DNA from: Acytostelium subglobosum LB1
Lineage: Eukaryota > Evosea > Eumycetozoa > Acytosteliales > Acytosteliaceae
NCBI RefSeq assembly: GCF_000787575.1
Contig: NW_012236526.1
Coordinates: 620,001-684,000, forward strand
Length of the DNA: 64,000 nucleotides
Direction: 5' to 3'
The notes under the pieces are model-generated. The model worked only from the letters and a program-made list of their open reading frames with translations. It was not told the DNA's origin and ran no database searches. A program made the position numbers and the translations under genes. Positions 43,776 to 55,933 of this stretch are shown here, in pieces (positions within the stretch are counted from its first letter, which is position 1; every line of letters starts with the position of its first letter).

Positions 43776-45050
43776 GTTGTGTGTTTTGTTGGCGACTCTG
43801 TCGTAGTATTTCCCTTTGATGTCTAATTGATTGATTGTTTATTCGTTTGGATGAATGACTACGGAATGATTGATTGATTGAGTCAATGATACTACTATTC
43901 TATGTTGTTTGAAGAATGTGAAGTAGTAGGAGTGTCAATGAATGTTTGGCTCACTCACTTTATCTATCACTATCACTATCACTATCACCCTATCTCTCTC
44001 TGTCACAAGTTAGTTATGTTATACGGGTGTGGTGTGTAGGATGTGTGTGAATGTATAAGAGGGGTGAATGATGAATTGAGTTGTGTCGATCGGTGTGTTA
44101 GTGTAAATGGTAGAGTGGTGTGTGTGAGTGCAGTAAGCATTATGATGATGATGAGGTGTGTGGCTGACCAGAACCGAGCTGAGCCTTTGCTATGATAATT
44201 GTTTGTTCTACCCCCACCCACACTAACCACGCGTCTAACATTATTAGTGGTGGGGGTGAAATGGGCGGGGTGTGGTGGGTGTCTCTCTCTGACGATGAGG
44301 AGTTTTGTGTGTGTTTGAATTTATGTGTATGTATGCGTATGCTTTGTCTGCATGGTAATGCTCTGTCTGTCCTGGCCTTGTTGTCTTTGTCTTGCTCCTC
44401 CTAGGAAGGTATGACATGACAACTTCAAGTAAGTACTTACTTGTGACAATATCAATATGGTTTGAGATAAAGGATGGTGGAATTATAGATTGATTGTTTG
44501 ATTGATTGACTGATTGAATCTGATCAGATTCCTCATGAATAGGATTGATATATATAGACTGATGATTGATTGAATGATTGATGATGTGTTATTGAATGGA
44601 ATGATGATCAGGTCTATCTATGTATCTGAGTCTATGTATTATATGTATCTATCTATCTATCTATGTATAATTAGCAAAGGAGAGACTAACAACTAACTAA
44701 AAGATAATGTTGGGTTGTTGTTGTGTGGGTTCCAATCAACACTCACACACGAGAAGTATGAACAGTCACCCATCATCCACACCCCCCTCCTAATGGATAA
44801 TAATAATCTTTGGAACTTCAATTATGGAATCAACAATAATTAACAATTACATCTAGATAATCACAAGTAATATTTATTTATAATTTAAATATTAATTACT
44901 TCATTATTATTGTCTTATTCCAACATTGATGACAAACCTAGATAAACCCATAAATTCAAATTATTTTGATCACTCAAACAAAGGGCGCGAAATATTCAAA
45001 GTTGAATTAGATTCATGTGATAGTTCATTGATTGAACGATTATTGACATA
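43776..45050. other. Divergent promoter region with an inverted repeat
   Basis: 1.3 kb between trfA and ORC3, no gene. It contains an imperfect inverted repeat of C-rich and G-rich arms at 44211-44226 and 44244-44256, TATC and TTGA microsatellites, and strongly AT-rich DNA just before ORC3. Confidence 0.5.
44211..44256. repeat. G/C-rich inverted repeat
   Basis: Left arm CCCCCACCCACACTAA and right arm TTAGTGGTGGGGG are complementary except for three unpaired bases in the left arm, with a 17-base spacer. It sits about 0.44 kb upstream of trfA and 0.8 kb upstream of ORC3. It could be a hairpin or paired binding sites for a factor that likes G runs. Confidence 0.5.
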
Positions 45051-48000
45051 ATGAAAGGTACAAAGGAGGTAAATAATAGTAATAATAATAATAATAGTAA
45101 TAGTATATTGTCAATAGCTCCAAGAAAGAAGAAAAGAACAGAGGAACCTCCTCCTCCTACACAGGACATCACCATTAGACTCACTGAGATGGCCATCGCC
45201 ACCACCAAGAAGAAGGTAGGTCGACCAAAGCAAGCAAGCAAGCAACAGGCAACAACAGTGACGACATAAACTTATAAACAAACACAGACACAGACAACCC
45301 CAAAGAAGAAGAGGCAATCATTATTATCATCGGCAGCAGCAGAGGCAAAAGCAGCGGCAGCAGAAGCAGCAACAAAGGAGAGGCTAATATGTTGCAAGTG
45401 CTTGACTGAATATGATAGTCAACATTCTATAAAGTTGAAGGATAACCCATTGGTACGTTGCGAGAACTGCCAGAGATGGTGCCACATTCAACGGTGTGGC
45501 TCGAGAGACAGAGCCTCCAAATCGTTCTTCTGTTCGCACTGTCAGCGCTTGAAGAACCTCGCCGAGAAGGGCTCGCTCAGTCGCCAGCTCCGAGAGTTGA
45601 CCATCAGCTCCAAGAAGTCACTGGAGGCAAGGCTCAAGACCAAGCTCGTTGAGAAGCCCCCAGGCTTTGATGACGACGACGACGACGACGGCAGGCCCAT
45701 CTATCGCCAGCCTGGCAAGGAGGATGGGGACTACATCCCGCGCTCCTCAGACGACCCCGTTGACACCTATCTCACCGAGTCAGACTTCACATATGCAATG
45801 GCAACTGTATGTTTGTTTGTTTGATTACACCACCTACGCACGTGCACGGCTACTCTAACGCTACGCCACTCCTTGTCTACAACAGAAACTATCGCCGACA
45901 TACCCAGCCAAACGACAGGATGGGGACCCAACATTTGAGCACTTGAACCAGTTTATCGGCTTGGACAAAGAGAGTAGCGAGCAGGTGATAAGGTCTCGAT
46001 ATCACGCATTCATTCAGTACACAGAGTCCGAGTCGTTGAAGGCACTGGACAACTACACGGTCAACTCAAACATGCCCAAGATGAAGGAGATTGTCAACTT
46101 TATCGAAAAGGCCTATCCGCCCCAGACCGTGCTGGAGACGCGCATGCACCTGGCGAAGCGGACACCAATCAATCTGCAGACGATGCAGCCCAGCATGCCC
46201 ACCGTGCTCCTGTACACTGGCACGTCTATCCCAAACATCGTCCACATGTTCCAATTGGTCGGCCTGGGGCTGGCCGGGCGCAAAGAGAACAGCATGCAGA
46301 CTTTGCTGCCGCTGGACCCAAGCTACTCGCTGCCACCCATCGCCACATTGAGCAGCGAGCACTGTTCCTCATTGCGATCGGCGATCACAGCCATTTGCCA
46401 ACAGTACATTCAGTCGTCGACCAAGTACGCTCGCGATCTGGACGCCAGCTCGGCACAGGACAGCGTACTACAGAGTGAATCACAACTGGAGGAGTCTGAC
46501 GTCATTGACCAGAGTGTCGAGGGCACACAGAACACGCAGCCAACCCAGACGACGGGCGGAGGCAAGGCGGCACCAAAGGGTACTCGAACCACCAGCATCG
46601 CAGAGATTGAGAGGTGGTACATGCACACACATCACCTCCCATTGATGCAGCGAACGATCGATGCGTTCGTCAAGAAGACACCACCAGGCGAGCTGACCAC
46701 TGACAAGCTCGACAGCCTGACCGTGTCCAGGGTGACGCCCATGGTCATCATCGAGAACTTTGAAGCATGGGACGCATCAATCATTCAAGATCTATTATAC
46801 TTACTACAGTATGTTGTTCATTCACGTGTCTGCGGCTGGCTAACTAACAATCAATCAATCACGCACACGACACAGCTCATATAGAAGCACTGTACCATTC
46901 GCAGTCATATTGTCAGTGTCAACCACATCGGATACAGTTCACACGATGCTCACTCATTCGATCACTTCTCTGCTCTCGATCAGATCGATCGCGCTACACT
47001 CACAGAACTACTTGTTTGAACGATTTGTCCACGACACGTTTGTGGAGGACGGACTGATATCGTTTGGACCCAAGGTGTACCGCACGCTCTATGAGAGCTT
47101 CAAGAACAGTCACCTGTCCATGGAGGTGCTACAGCGCCAGTTCCGGTACGCCATCAAACTGCACTTCTTCTACAACAACCTCAGCTTCCTCTGCACGGAC
47201 AACCTGCAGCTGGCCGACCACGAGTTTGGCTCCTACATTCTCAATAGCCATCGCAGAGCCAACTTGGTGTACGGCGGTGCCATTAGCGAGGGCGACATGC
47301 CAGATGTAAAGATAGTTGGCAAGCCCAGCCCATTCATATCGAAGGACATTGACAATGACAATGTGGACGAGGAGCTCAGCGAAGTCGAGGACAAGTGTTC
47401 CGAGGCGAGTCCAGACTGGGAGAACGCAGAGATCCTCAAAAATTCGAGCTATGTGTCCAGCGATGACACCGACGCATCACTCAACTCAGATGGAACAGAG
47501 TCAGAGGACGACGATCAGTTCAATCTAAGCATCAGCTTCTACGACCGCCTGACCGTCACTGAGGCCATGCGACCACCAATAAGCGATCACGAGGTACCCG
47601 CCAGCGACTACCGGTTGGACAATCTGCAGACCGATCACATCGTCGCCATCAAGAACGTTGCGTCCGTGCAGAACTTTATTGCGACCATGGTGCCAAAGAA
47701 GGAAAGGGCGTGGCTGGACAACAACATTCACATGCGTGATGTTATACTCTCAATGATGTACAACTTCTTTGGATTCCGGTTCATCCGCTCAACAATCCTA
47801 CGTTCCTATCACGCCATCCTCCAGCTGGTCTTCCCCAGCATCCAATTCAGCGAGATACTCTACAAAGTGGCCATCGAGGATTACAACCAGTTTGCATACC
47901 TCAAGCAAGAGTTGAAGAAGTAAGTACTCTCTTCCACTCCCATTCCATTTCAATCAATCAATCACTAACTCACCATCATCGTTCAATCAATCAATCAATC

Positions 48001-49007
48001 AAACAATCAGGGAGGATATGATCAATGGAATTGTAAATGTTGTACAGGGTTGGATAGAGAGACTTACATTGTTGACAGACTTGTCAAACTATCCACAACG
48101 ATTCCGTCGTCTGGATGATCACATTCCAGCCAACCAGAAGTCTAAGCCTCATGCCAAGATCAACACCTACTTAAAGACATGTCGCGACATCATCCATAAA
48201 TTCAAGAACCCAGGTTCGGACGATGAGGAGTCTGCTGCCAGGATCAAACATTCAAACAAGTCTAAACAAATGATGTAGGTTATTACGATCAATCACTCAA
48301 CCAATCTCTTCGACTCATTCACACGTCAACAAACTACAGGGAGGACTTGAAGAGAGCGAGACAAAAGAAGAATCCATATGATGGAGCGCAGATATTGCTA
48401 CTTGACCTGTTGGATAAGTTCATGTTGTATGTATTGTATTGTATTGTATTGATTGAGTGTCAAGGCCACACTGACTCACTCTCACCAATCATTGGCTCGT
48501 AGTGACTTTATCGCATTCGATATGGCCAAGCTTCCAATCAACGAGATATTCTATTGCAATGAAGGAGATATGGTACATCAGAAGTACAACATCAGATTCA
48601 CGATGGACATTAGACGAGAGATGTTGCGCTCATCAGAGATACTCAAATGTGTCGACCAACAATGCTGTGGTCTCAAACAAAACAATCAACAATCAGCCAC
48701 CAACGAGGATATCACCATCATGTAAGTATTGATGATTGATTGGATATCTCACCAACACTACTGACCTACCATCCATCAATCCATCCATCCATTCATCCAC
48801 AGGTTCTCATTATACTCTGAGTTTGGTAGATTCATCAATCTACACGATTGGCTCACATCATTCTGCATGTTATTCAATGGAACTGGAGAGCATTCTCCAG
48901 AGCTACAGGCAAGGTTCGCTTCGTCATTGGACATTCTTCAATTCCTTGGCTTGATACAGAGGACCAACAGACGAACTGATCATGTCATTAAAGTGCACTG
49001 CTACTGA
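45051..49007 (+). CDS. orcC: Origin recognition complex subunit 3 with N-terminal PHD-like zinc finger
   Basis: Eight exons: 45051-45215, 45294-45806, 45886-46808, 46876-47919, 48011-48274, 48340-48426, 48503-48721 and 48803-49007, giving 1139 residues (human ORC3 is about 711). ORC3 features are PTVLLYTGTSIPN near residue 331, the ENFEAWDASIIQDLLYLLHSYRS segment, FAVILSVSTTSDTVH, ITSLLSIRSI, KLHFFYNNLSFLC, and a C-terminal winged-helix end (ARFASSLDILQFLGLIQRTNRRTDHV). Exons 1-2 add about 226 residues with a Lys/Ala-rich stretch and a Cys/His cluster at about 88-137 (CCKC, VRCENCQRWCHI, FFCSHC), which looks like a PHD/zinc finger. Exon 3 has no usable ATG of its own before conserved ORC3 sequence, and exons 2 and 3 join in phase 0, so one gene is favoured. 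An acidic insert lies in the middle. ORC3 helps ORC bind replication origins. Confidence 0.88.
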
Positions 49008-49257
49008 TCGTGTAGTAGCAGAGGGCAGCACTATGGTTTGGTTTGGGCAATGCAAAGCTTAAGAGTGCAAGCATGTCCAACACCAACACCAACATCAACT
49101 CCAACTTCAACATTGTTTGTTTGACTGATTGATTGGTTAAAAGAGGTATCCATTATTATATCTTGAGTTTGATCGTCTGACATCATTCTTGTTTTTGATA
49201 ATCAAACAAATTATCATTCATTCATCTACATGTTGACCAAATATATAACGACAACAA

Positions 49258-52200
49258 ATGAAAGATAATGACAAAAGACACATGATCAATCAAGTGTTCC
49301 ACAATCAGTTGTTGTGCCGATACATTCTCCAACATGTCAGTGGCATATATAGTCGGTTGAACAAGTCAACGATCAAAGGAGGAGTGTTGCACTCCAGTGG
49401 TGATCTGATGATGATGCTCAAGTTCAATGCCATATCGATGTTCATTGAATCATTCGACAGTGTTGCCAACAACTACCCTTACAACACAACATTGTTGAAG
49501 AAGTGTGCCGCCCAATACAACAACACCAGAGCATTCAATCATCTGATCAAACATCCAAACATCATCATCGATCAGACCGTGTTCAAGTTGGAACATGTCT
49601 GTCAACATGGCAACATTGACATTCTTCAATCATACATCGATGCCACATCATGTTACTCAACACACTGCATAGACTTTGTTGAATGCATTCCTCTTGCAAT
49701 CGACAATGGCAACGAACACTTTGTTCGTCTGTTGCTCCAACGCCTCTCAGTGCGAGGTAGTGTTCCTCGAGACAATACTGAAATCAGTGAAGGAGATAAC
49801 TCTGATAATGAGAGGTACGACGAAGCGATTAAACGTCTCAATAAGTACAAGTTCAAGTGTCATGGTATCAGCATTGATGTGCTCCGTGTGCTTAACGAGG
49901 AGTTCAGCTGCCTGTTCGTGTTTGGCAACATATGGAGCGATGTCCTCGCTCGCTCAGCCAAGTTCGACATGGTCGACAGTGTCCAATACATCTTGAGCAA
50001 CCTCGGGCAGAGAATGAAGAATGTTCATCCCTACTACTTTGGCCCATTCATGAAACAGGTTGCCAAGGCCGGCAACGTTGAGCTCTTTCGCATGTTCACT
50101 GAGTGCCATCACTGCGATGCGTATTTCAGGGCGAGCAACGTCAAAGACATCATCATCAAGATGGCCGCAGAGTATGGGCAAGAGGCATTGGTCCTTCAGC
50201 TCTACGACCTGTGCATTGTCAGGGGTGTGTACCCGATGCCCGAGAGTGCCTTCGCTCCCTATTTGGAGGGCCCTCCACATGCCAAGCGTCTTCGCATCAC
50301 ACCACTGGCAGCCATTCTCAACGATGACCTTATGTATATTGATGCAATGCTGTCCAGCATCAATTCGCTCGATCTCAAGATGTGTCGGAGCATGTCCACC
50401 TCGATAGCGATGCTGATCACCAGCCAGCGATCGCCCGCACCGGTGTTTGATGGTCAATCACTCTCAAACATGGTGTTGGCCATTAACAAGCCTGGCAGCA
50501 ACATCACCGTTGACTTGGCATGCAAGTTCATCGATCACTGCACATTCAACGAACATGACGAATTCAAGGTATGGATTGCCAAGAAGTCTGCGTTGGAGGA
50601 GGCGGCAGGCTTCTCTGCCGCTTTGATGGCAAGGATATACAGGCTGCTCAATGACTTTTATGATGAAGGCCTGTTCATGGCCAAGGCATTGGCGAGCAGG
50701 TGTCGCGAGACTATAGAATACGGAACAAAGAACAAGCTCAAATTGGTCAAGCTAGACGCATTCAAGTTCTTTGAGAAGGCATCGATGGATGATGTACGCT
50801 TTGTGTCCAAACTCCTGGACTCCAAAATTATGACGGATCCTGTGATCTGTGAGTGGGCCGTACTTAATCAATCATCAGAGGTGTTTGAGTACATCATCAA
50901 TCTGTTCACAATGGATGAGTTGAAGACCAATCTACAGGATATTGTGGAGTTTGCTATGATATATGGCAATCCTCAACACATTCAATCACTTCAACGTCAC
51001 TTTGGGGTCCAACATGATCTCTATATTGGGCTAAGTCTTGAGACACTTGAGAGCATAGTCTCTGACAATCACTATTCATCACTGGAATTCCACTTCAACT
51101 CAACAGCATTCAACAAACAAACAAACAAACATCAATTGAGAACACTCCACAGCATCCTCAACAAAGCATATCAAGTTGGATCAACTCGATTGATGAAACT
51201 GTGCATCAATCACATCGACTCACTCAATCAACCGGATGAAAGTAATGAAGGTGACGAGGAAGATTATGAAGAAGAAGATGCAGAATATGATGATGATGAT
51301 GACAATGATGATGAGGACTGTGAGTATGTATCGATCCCGGTATCAAGCAACCTCCATCAATCAATGACTAACAATGTCATTCACTCGTAGCCATCCAGTT
51401 CCAGAGTTGGATCAAGCGTTCCACTTGGTGATTGGTGATGCCAGGTTAGCAACAATGATCATGCGACAGATTGGAATGATTCACTCATCATTGGGCATTG
51501 ATTTGGACAGATTGATCAAAGGATCAACATTATTGGCCAACAACAATCTTCTTCATTACATCAGGTTTGGTGCCACTGAATACTTCATCAAATCATACTA
51601 CACCATCAAAGATCAATATCAATACCCTCACAACACAACATTGTTATCAGAGGCATTTGCCAATTGTAACACACGTGCATTGGTTGCACTGCTTGACAAC
51701 CCCAACATGTCCCTTCCTACGGATCGTGTGGCATTGGAGAACATCCTCCGAGGCATATCCAGATGCCCACCTCCTTATTGGGAGTGGATATTTGAACAAT
51801 ACCTAAAGATCGTCTGGCCGACTGACACTCCATTTGTGATGACCGAGGACTTCTTCCTTTCGGTACACCATGTTGCATTCCTTCAAAAGCTCATTCAGAT
51901 GGGCTTCAGTCTCGATCGAACCGACGACTACAAAATCATTTACGATCGGTTGGCCAATAGTTGGTTCACCAAACCGTGGGCATTGGAAACCGTACAGTTC
52001 TTGCATGATCACTCACTTCTAGAAAAGTCGTTTCAGAAAGGCTTGTTGTACAGGGCGATCGAACATAACGTCCTGGATGTCTTTGGCCACATCATCAGCA
52101 TCAATCCAGAGTTTCAACAATTGGATGCTTGGATTGATTTGAAGCGAGGACTGTTGGATCATTGTTGCAAGTTTGGACGTGCCAACCATCTGGACATATT

Positions 52201-53452
52201 CCTTGCATTGCCATTCAATGATATAATCACCAGAGGAGTGTTTTTGATCGAGGCGGTGTCCGGTGGACACTTGGACATTGTGAGGCGTCTGGTCCATGAC
52301 ATTGGATTAACTAATCCAGGCCGTATCGCCAACAAGATTTTTGAGGCCATCCCATTTGCATTGAATCATGGACACTTGGATATATTCGATTACCTCATCT
52401 CATTGGAATATCAACGACCACAACCCCGACGTGTAAAAACAGCAATGGCCAACAAATCAATGATCATTGAGGTCGATAGCATCAGTGACAACATCATATC
52501 AATTGAGTTGATTGAGAGGTTGAAATCATGTGGACCATACACCATCAAACTCAATAGTTATAGAATTAGCAAGCATGCTTTGGATCGAGCAATGACCGTT
52601 GGCTATGTGTCCATGGCCAGGACATTGTTGGACATGTATCCGCACGTGGCATTGGACAAATCACACCACTTAACGTACGTCCCTGAATTGATCAAGAGTA
52701 TTGGGACACCTGGTAGCCAGGCGACTGAAGACACCATCTCAGAGTTTTACCTCAAACTTAAAGATAGTGTAGGATCAACACTTCGCGACATGATGTTGGG
52801 TGCTGCCACCAAGTCCTTGTCAATGATCCAGTGGGTCATCACTCACTTCACATCAGCCCAATACAATGAATCAGTTGATAGGCTTACTTGCTCGGACTTC
52901 CAATACACGATTGATCGATGTGCCAAGAGATGCGATGTCCAAGCCATTGACTATTTGATCGATCTGGCAATTGGTGTTTGTAAGAGAACAGACGCAGTGT
53001 ATGGCTGGGATCAACAAAGGATACAAGACATCATCTCATTGGACGAGATCAACAACACAACAGTGTTGACATATCTCTTGGACAAAGGATACATGAGTGT
53101 CGATAATGTCAAGTCCAGTGCATTGCCAATCATTGTCAACAAGGTCTGTGTTGAAGGCGACGTGGACATTCTCCGCATGATACATCAACGATGTGTGACA
53201 GCATCACAACTCCAGAGACATCTGCCTTCAATGTCCAGCATCCAGAATGCTGTCATCAACAACCATCACAAATTGATCACTTATATGTTTGAAGGTGATA
53301 GTACCCATGATGGATCTGGATCATCACTCTCACCTTATGTTCGAGCAAAGGTAGACCAGATGAACATTACCAAGCTGCTCAGAACAGTTCGCCATCATGC
53401 CTTTGTCAATGGATGTTTGAACATCATCAACATGTGTGATCGTTTGATCTAA
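49258..53452 (+). CDS. Large degenerate-ankyrin protein, two duplicated halves (copy 2)
   Basis: Two exons, 49258-51323 and 51391-53452, joined in phase 2, give 1375 residues. It is a close paralogue of the minus-strand gene at 20360-24584, alignable from the start (DKRHMINQVFHNQLLCRYILQHV) to the end (NGCLNIINMCDRLI). The halves again match each other. Ankyrin-like units include GNIDILQSYID, GHLDIVRRLVHDIG and GDVDILRMIHQR. Relative to copy 1 an acidic Glu/Asp stretch (EEDYEEEDAEYDDDDD) is inserted just before the intron. The stop seen when exon 1 is read on (51388-51390) is the acceptor TAG itself. Start chosen at the first ATG after an AT-rich leader. Confidence 0.75.
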
Positions 53453-54435
53453 ACAATGAAGTACAAGTATAAATAATAATAATAAACCATCCACCAAGTA
53501 GGACAATCCCTAGGTTTATGGGTGGGCATGGTCCTACATGATTTTGGTCGGGGCCATCCAAATAAAATCAGGACTTGGCTCCCTCTTTAGGAAGGCGATC
53601 GGTGATCATTTTGGTTTTTTCCAAGCTTTCCAGAGCAAAAAAATATCCAGTCGTGCTTGAATCCGATCAGGTTTCTTAATTTAATCAAAAGGTTGTGACT
53701 GACCTGTCCATCAAGATTTGTTGTTGTGAATCTTTACTTTCATCCAGCAAACACTCAATCAAACAAACACATAAACAAAACAAACATATAAAGATATATA
53801 AAAGGACTTTGAGTATAACAACAACAGCATCATCAATCAGAACCTAGGTTGGAAGTCACAAACATAATGTAATATACATGTCTTGTCCTTGCCCATGGGC
53901 ACGGACACTCTTACTTTCTCCTTCTCCTCTATTGAATGTGTCGATTGATTGATTGATTGAGTGATGAGTGAGTAGTATTATTCAGATTTAGATTGGCCCT
54001 TCACTTTCATCTTGTGTCAATCACCAATCACATCACGTCTTTCAATCAATCACACACGCGAGTGTGCCTCACACACACTCAACCACACAAACCACAATCA
54101 CCCCCAATCAATCAATCAGTCTCAGTCACATGTTCATATCATCAAACAATGTGGATGGATGGAGAATCACCCTGGTGTCTCTCCGTCCTCTTACTCTATC
54201 TTACTTACACCTGTTCTAACAATTCAAAAACATAATCTTACAAGTCTGTTCTTGCTGAGCTGTATCACTCACTCAATCAATCAATCACTCCAATCACTCA
54301 TTCATTCATCAACTTCCACTTCTCCAATTCCATCTCTCCACTCTTACTTACTTATATACTTTTATAATCAAACAAACAGTGTAATAATAATAATCAATCA
54401 ATCAATCAATCAATCAGATATTATAATTAGACTTG
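53453..54435. other. Intergenic spacer
   Basis: About 1 kb with no gene. A 6-bp perfect stem (TAGGAC/GTCCTA) with a 26-base loop lies at 53499-53536. Long TCAA runs at 54392-54417 lead into the PH gene and may be part of a 5'UTR intron ending at 54430. Confidence 0.4.
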
Positions 54436-55510
54436 ATGATGGAACCACATATAACAGCCACTCATGAGGGCATTTTGGACGTTGCAAAGAAGACAACATT
54501 GCATGGAACAAAGTTCAAGTCCAACTACGTTCGTCTGGTACCAGGCGGCTTGTATATATACCTGACGGACCAGGACGACACATTCAAATGCATCGAGATT
54601 GAGTTTGCCATGTTGGATGCCAGTCCCCAGAACAACACAAGACCCTACACATTCTCCGTGAGGAACAGCTCAAACAAGGTCACCTTCTTCTCTACAAACA
54701 CTCAACAAGGTATGTGTCAAGTTTCGAATCGCGCGAGTCGTGGCACACCGCCACACGGGCGGAAACACTTCGCCACACTCGCGGAAACACACACGGAAAC
54801 ACATCGCCACACATGCGGAAACACAAACTAACACTCGAACATCAGAGTTTGACAAGTGGATTGAAATGATAAAGAGTTGCTCTGGAAAGAAGAACGCAGG
54901 TATACCATTGGTACAGCATGATGCATCGGTAAAGAGAGAGGGAAGAACAGACGTGCTGTTCAGAGCCAAGAAGAACATCTCGGGAAAGATTGTTAGCTCG
55001 GGCGTCGGCAAGAGCGGCATCAAGAAGATGATTCCTGAGGAGGGCCGCGAGCTCATCTCAGCCATTCGCAAGATCATCAAGCGTGTCTCCAGCGAGGAGA
55101 AGGCCAACGAGATCGAGAAGAACATCATCAAGATCCTCGTCAAGGTGTTCTTCCAGATCGACAACAAGGCCGTGCAGATGCAGGATTTGGCCAAGGTGGA
55201 CCGCGCGCTGCGTGACGCCTTTGACAACCTGGACCGCGCATTCCGCTTCTACGGTGTGCGCAAGTCTGCCGACCTCGTGCCCCTGTTCACCAAGGTGTCC
55301 ACATCGTTCAAGATCGCCGAGACAGAGTCGGTGGCGCTGTTCTCGCCCTACCTGCGTCCACACAACCTACAAAAGATGCGCACGACCTTCACCTTCTTGG
55401 GCTCGGTCGAGTTCTTCTCCAAGGTCTGGGACGACAGTGAGATCGAGGATGAACTGTTCCTCCTTGTCAGTGCACTAAACAAGTACACTCAGATTGAGAT
55501 CATTCAATAG
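54436..55510 (+). CDS. PH domain fused to a TNFAIP8/TIPE-like helical domain
   Basis: Exons 54436-54709 and 54846-55510 give 312 residues. The start is the first ATG after an in-frame stop at 54424. Residues about 8-105 form a PH domain (HEGILDVAKKTT..., SNYVRLVPGGLYIYLTDQDDTF, TFSVRN, and the closing helix EFDKWIEMIKSC). A basic linker follows. Residues about 145-312 form an all-helical domain resembling the TNFAIP8 (DUF758) fold: ELISAIRKIIKRVSSEEKANEIEKNIIKILVKVFF, later HNLQKMRTTFTFLGSVEFFSKVW and LFLLVSALNKYTQIE. TIPE proteins bind phosphoinositides in a hydrophobic cavity, so both parts would act on lipids at membranes. The family call for the second domain is tentative. Confidence 0.65.
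54749..54828. repeat. Intronic tandem repeat, CGCCACAC..GCGGAAACAC unit
   Basis: Inside the only intron of the PH gene (54710-54845) there are three imperfect copies starting at 54749, 54771 and 54805. The middle one contains an extra partial copy. The intron is far richer in G and C than the other introns in this window. Confidence 0.6.
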
Positions 55511-55933
55511 TTGATTGTCTGGTGTGTGTGGCGCGGAAGAATGTAACAAATGTGTGGCTGGCTGGCGGGTCGCCAGCGAAACATCCAACAACAACAACAG
55601 CGAGGCAAACGAACACTCAACTCATACAAACATATTATATAGATATAGATACCCTTTGTAAACCTATTCCACAAGCATTGCAGCAACAACATCAACCAAC
55701 CAAGTATATGCTTTAGCTTTTTTTGGACATCCCTCCAGCCCAGAAGACTCTGTCGCCGGGCAGGGATGGTACCCATTGTGAATAAACACTCAAGTGATGG
55801 TTGAGGCCAGGCCACATGACCTAGTCCTCTGCCACTCCTTGTCTAATGCACTCTCCAAAGTATACTAATCCTGTATCCAACATCCGCGACAACACGTTGG
55901 TTGATCGACTTGTATATATGATAATAAGGTTTG
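55511..55933. other. Convergent intergenic stretch with two hairpins
   Basis: Between the stop of the PH gene and the stop of the SET gene. It holds a perfect 7-bp hairpin at 55561-55577 (arms GCTGGCG/CGCCAGC, loop GGT) and a longer stem at 55728-55768. No open frame of note. Confidence 0.5.
55728..55768. other. Stem-loop, possible structured RNA element
   Basis: Arms CATCCCT (55728-55734) and AGGGATG (55762-55768) pair perfectly, as do GCCC (55738-55741) and GGGC (55758-55761), with a three-base bulge and a 16-base loop. It could belong to the 3'UTR of the PH gene, to a separate small RNA, or be chance. Confidence 0.35.
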
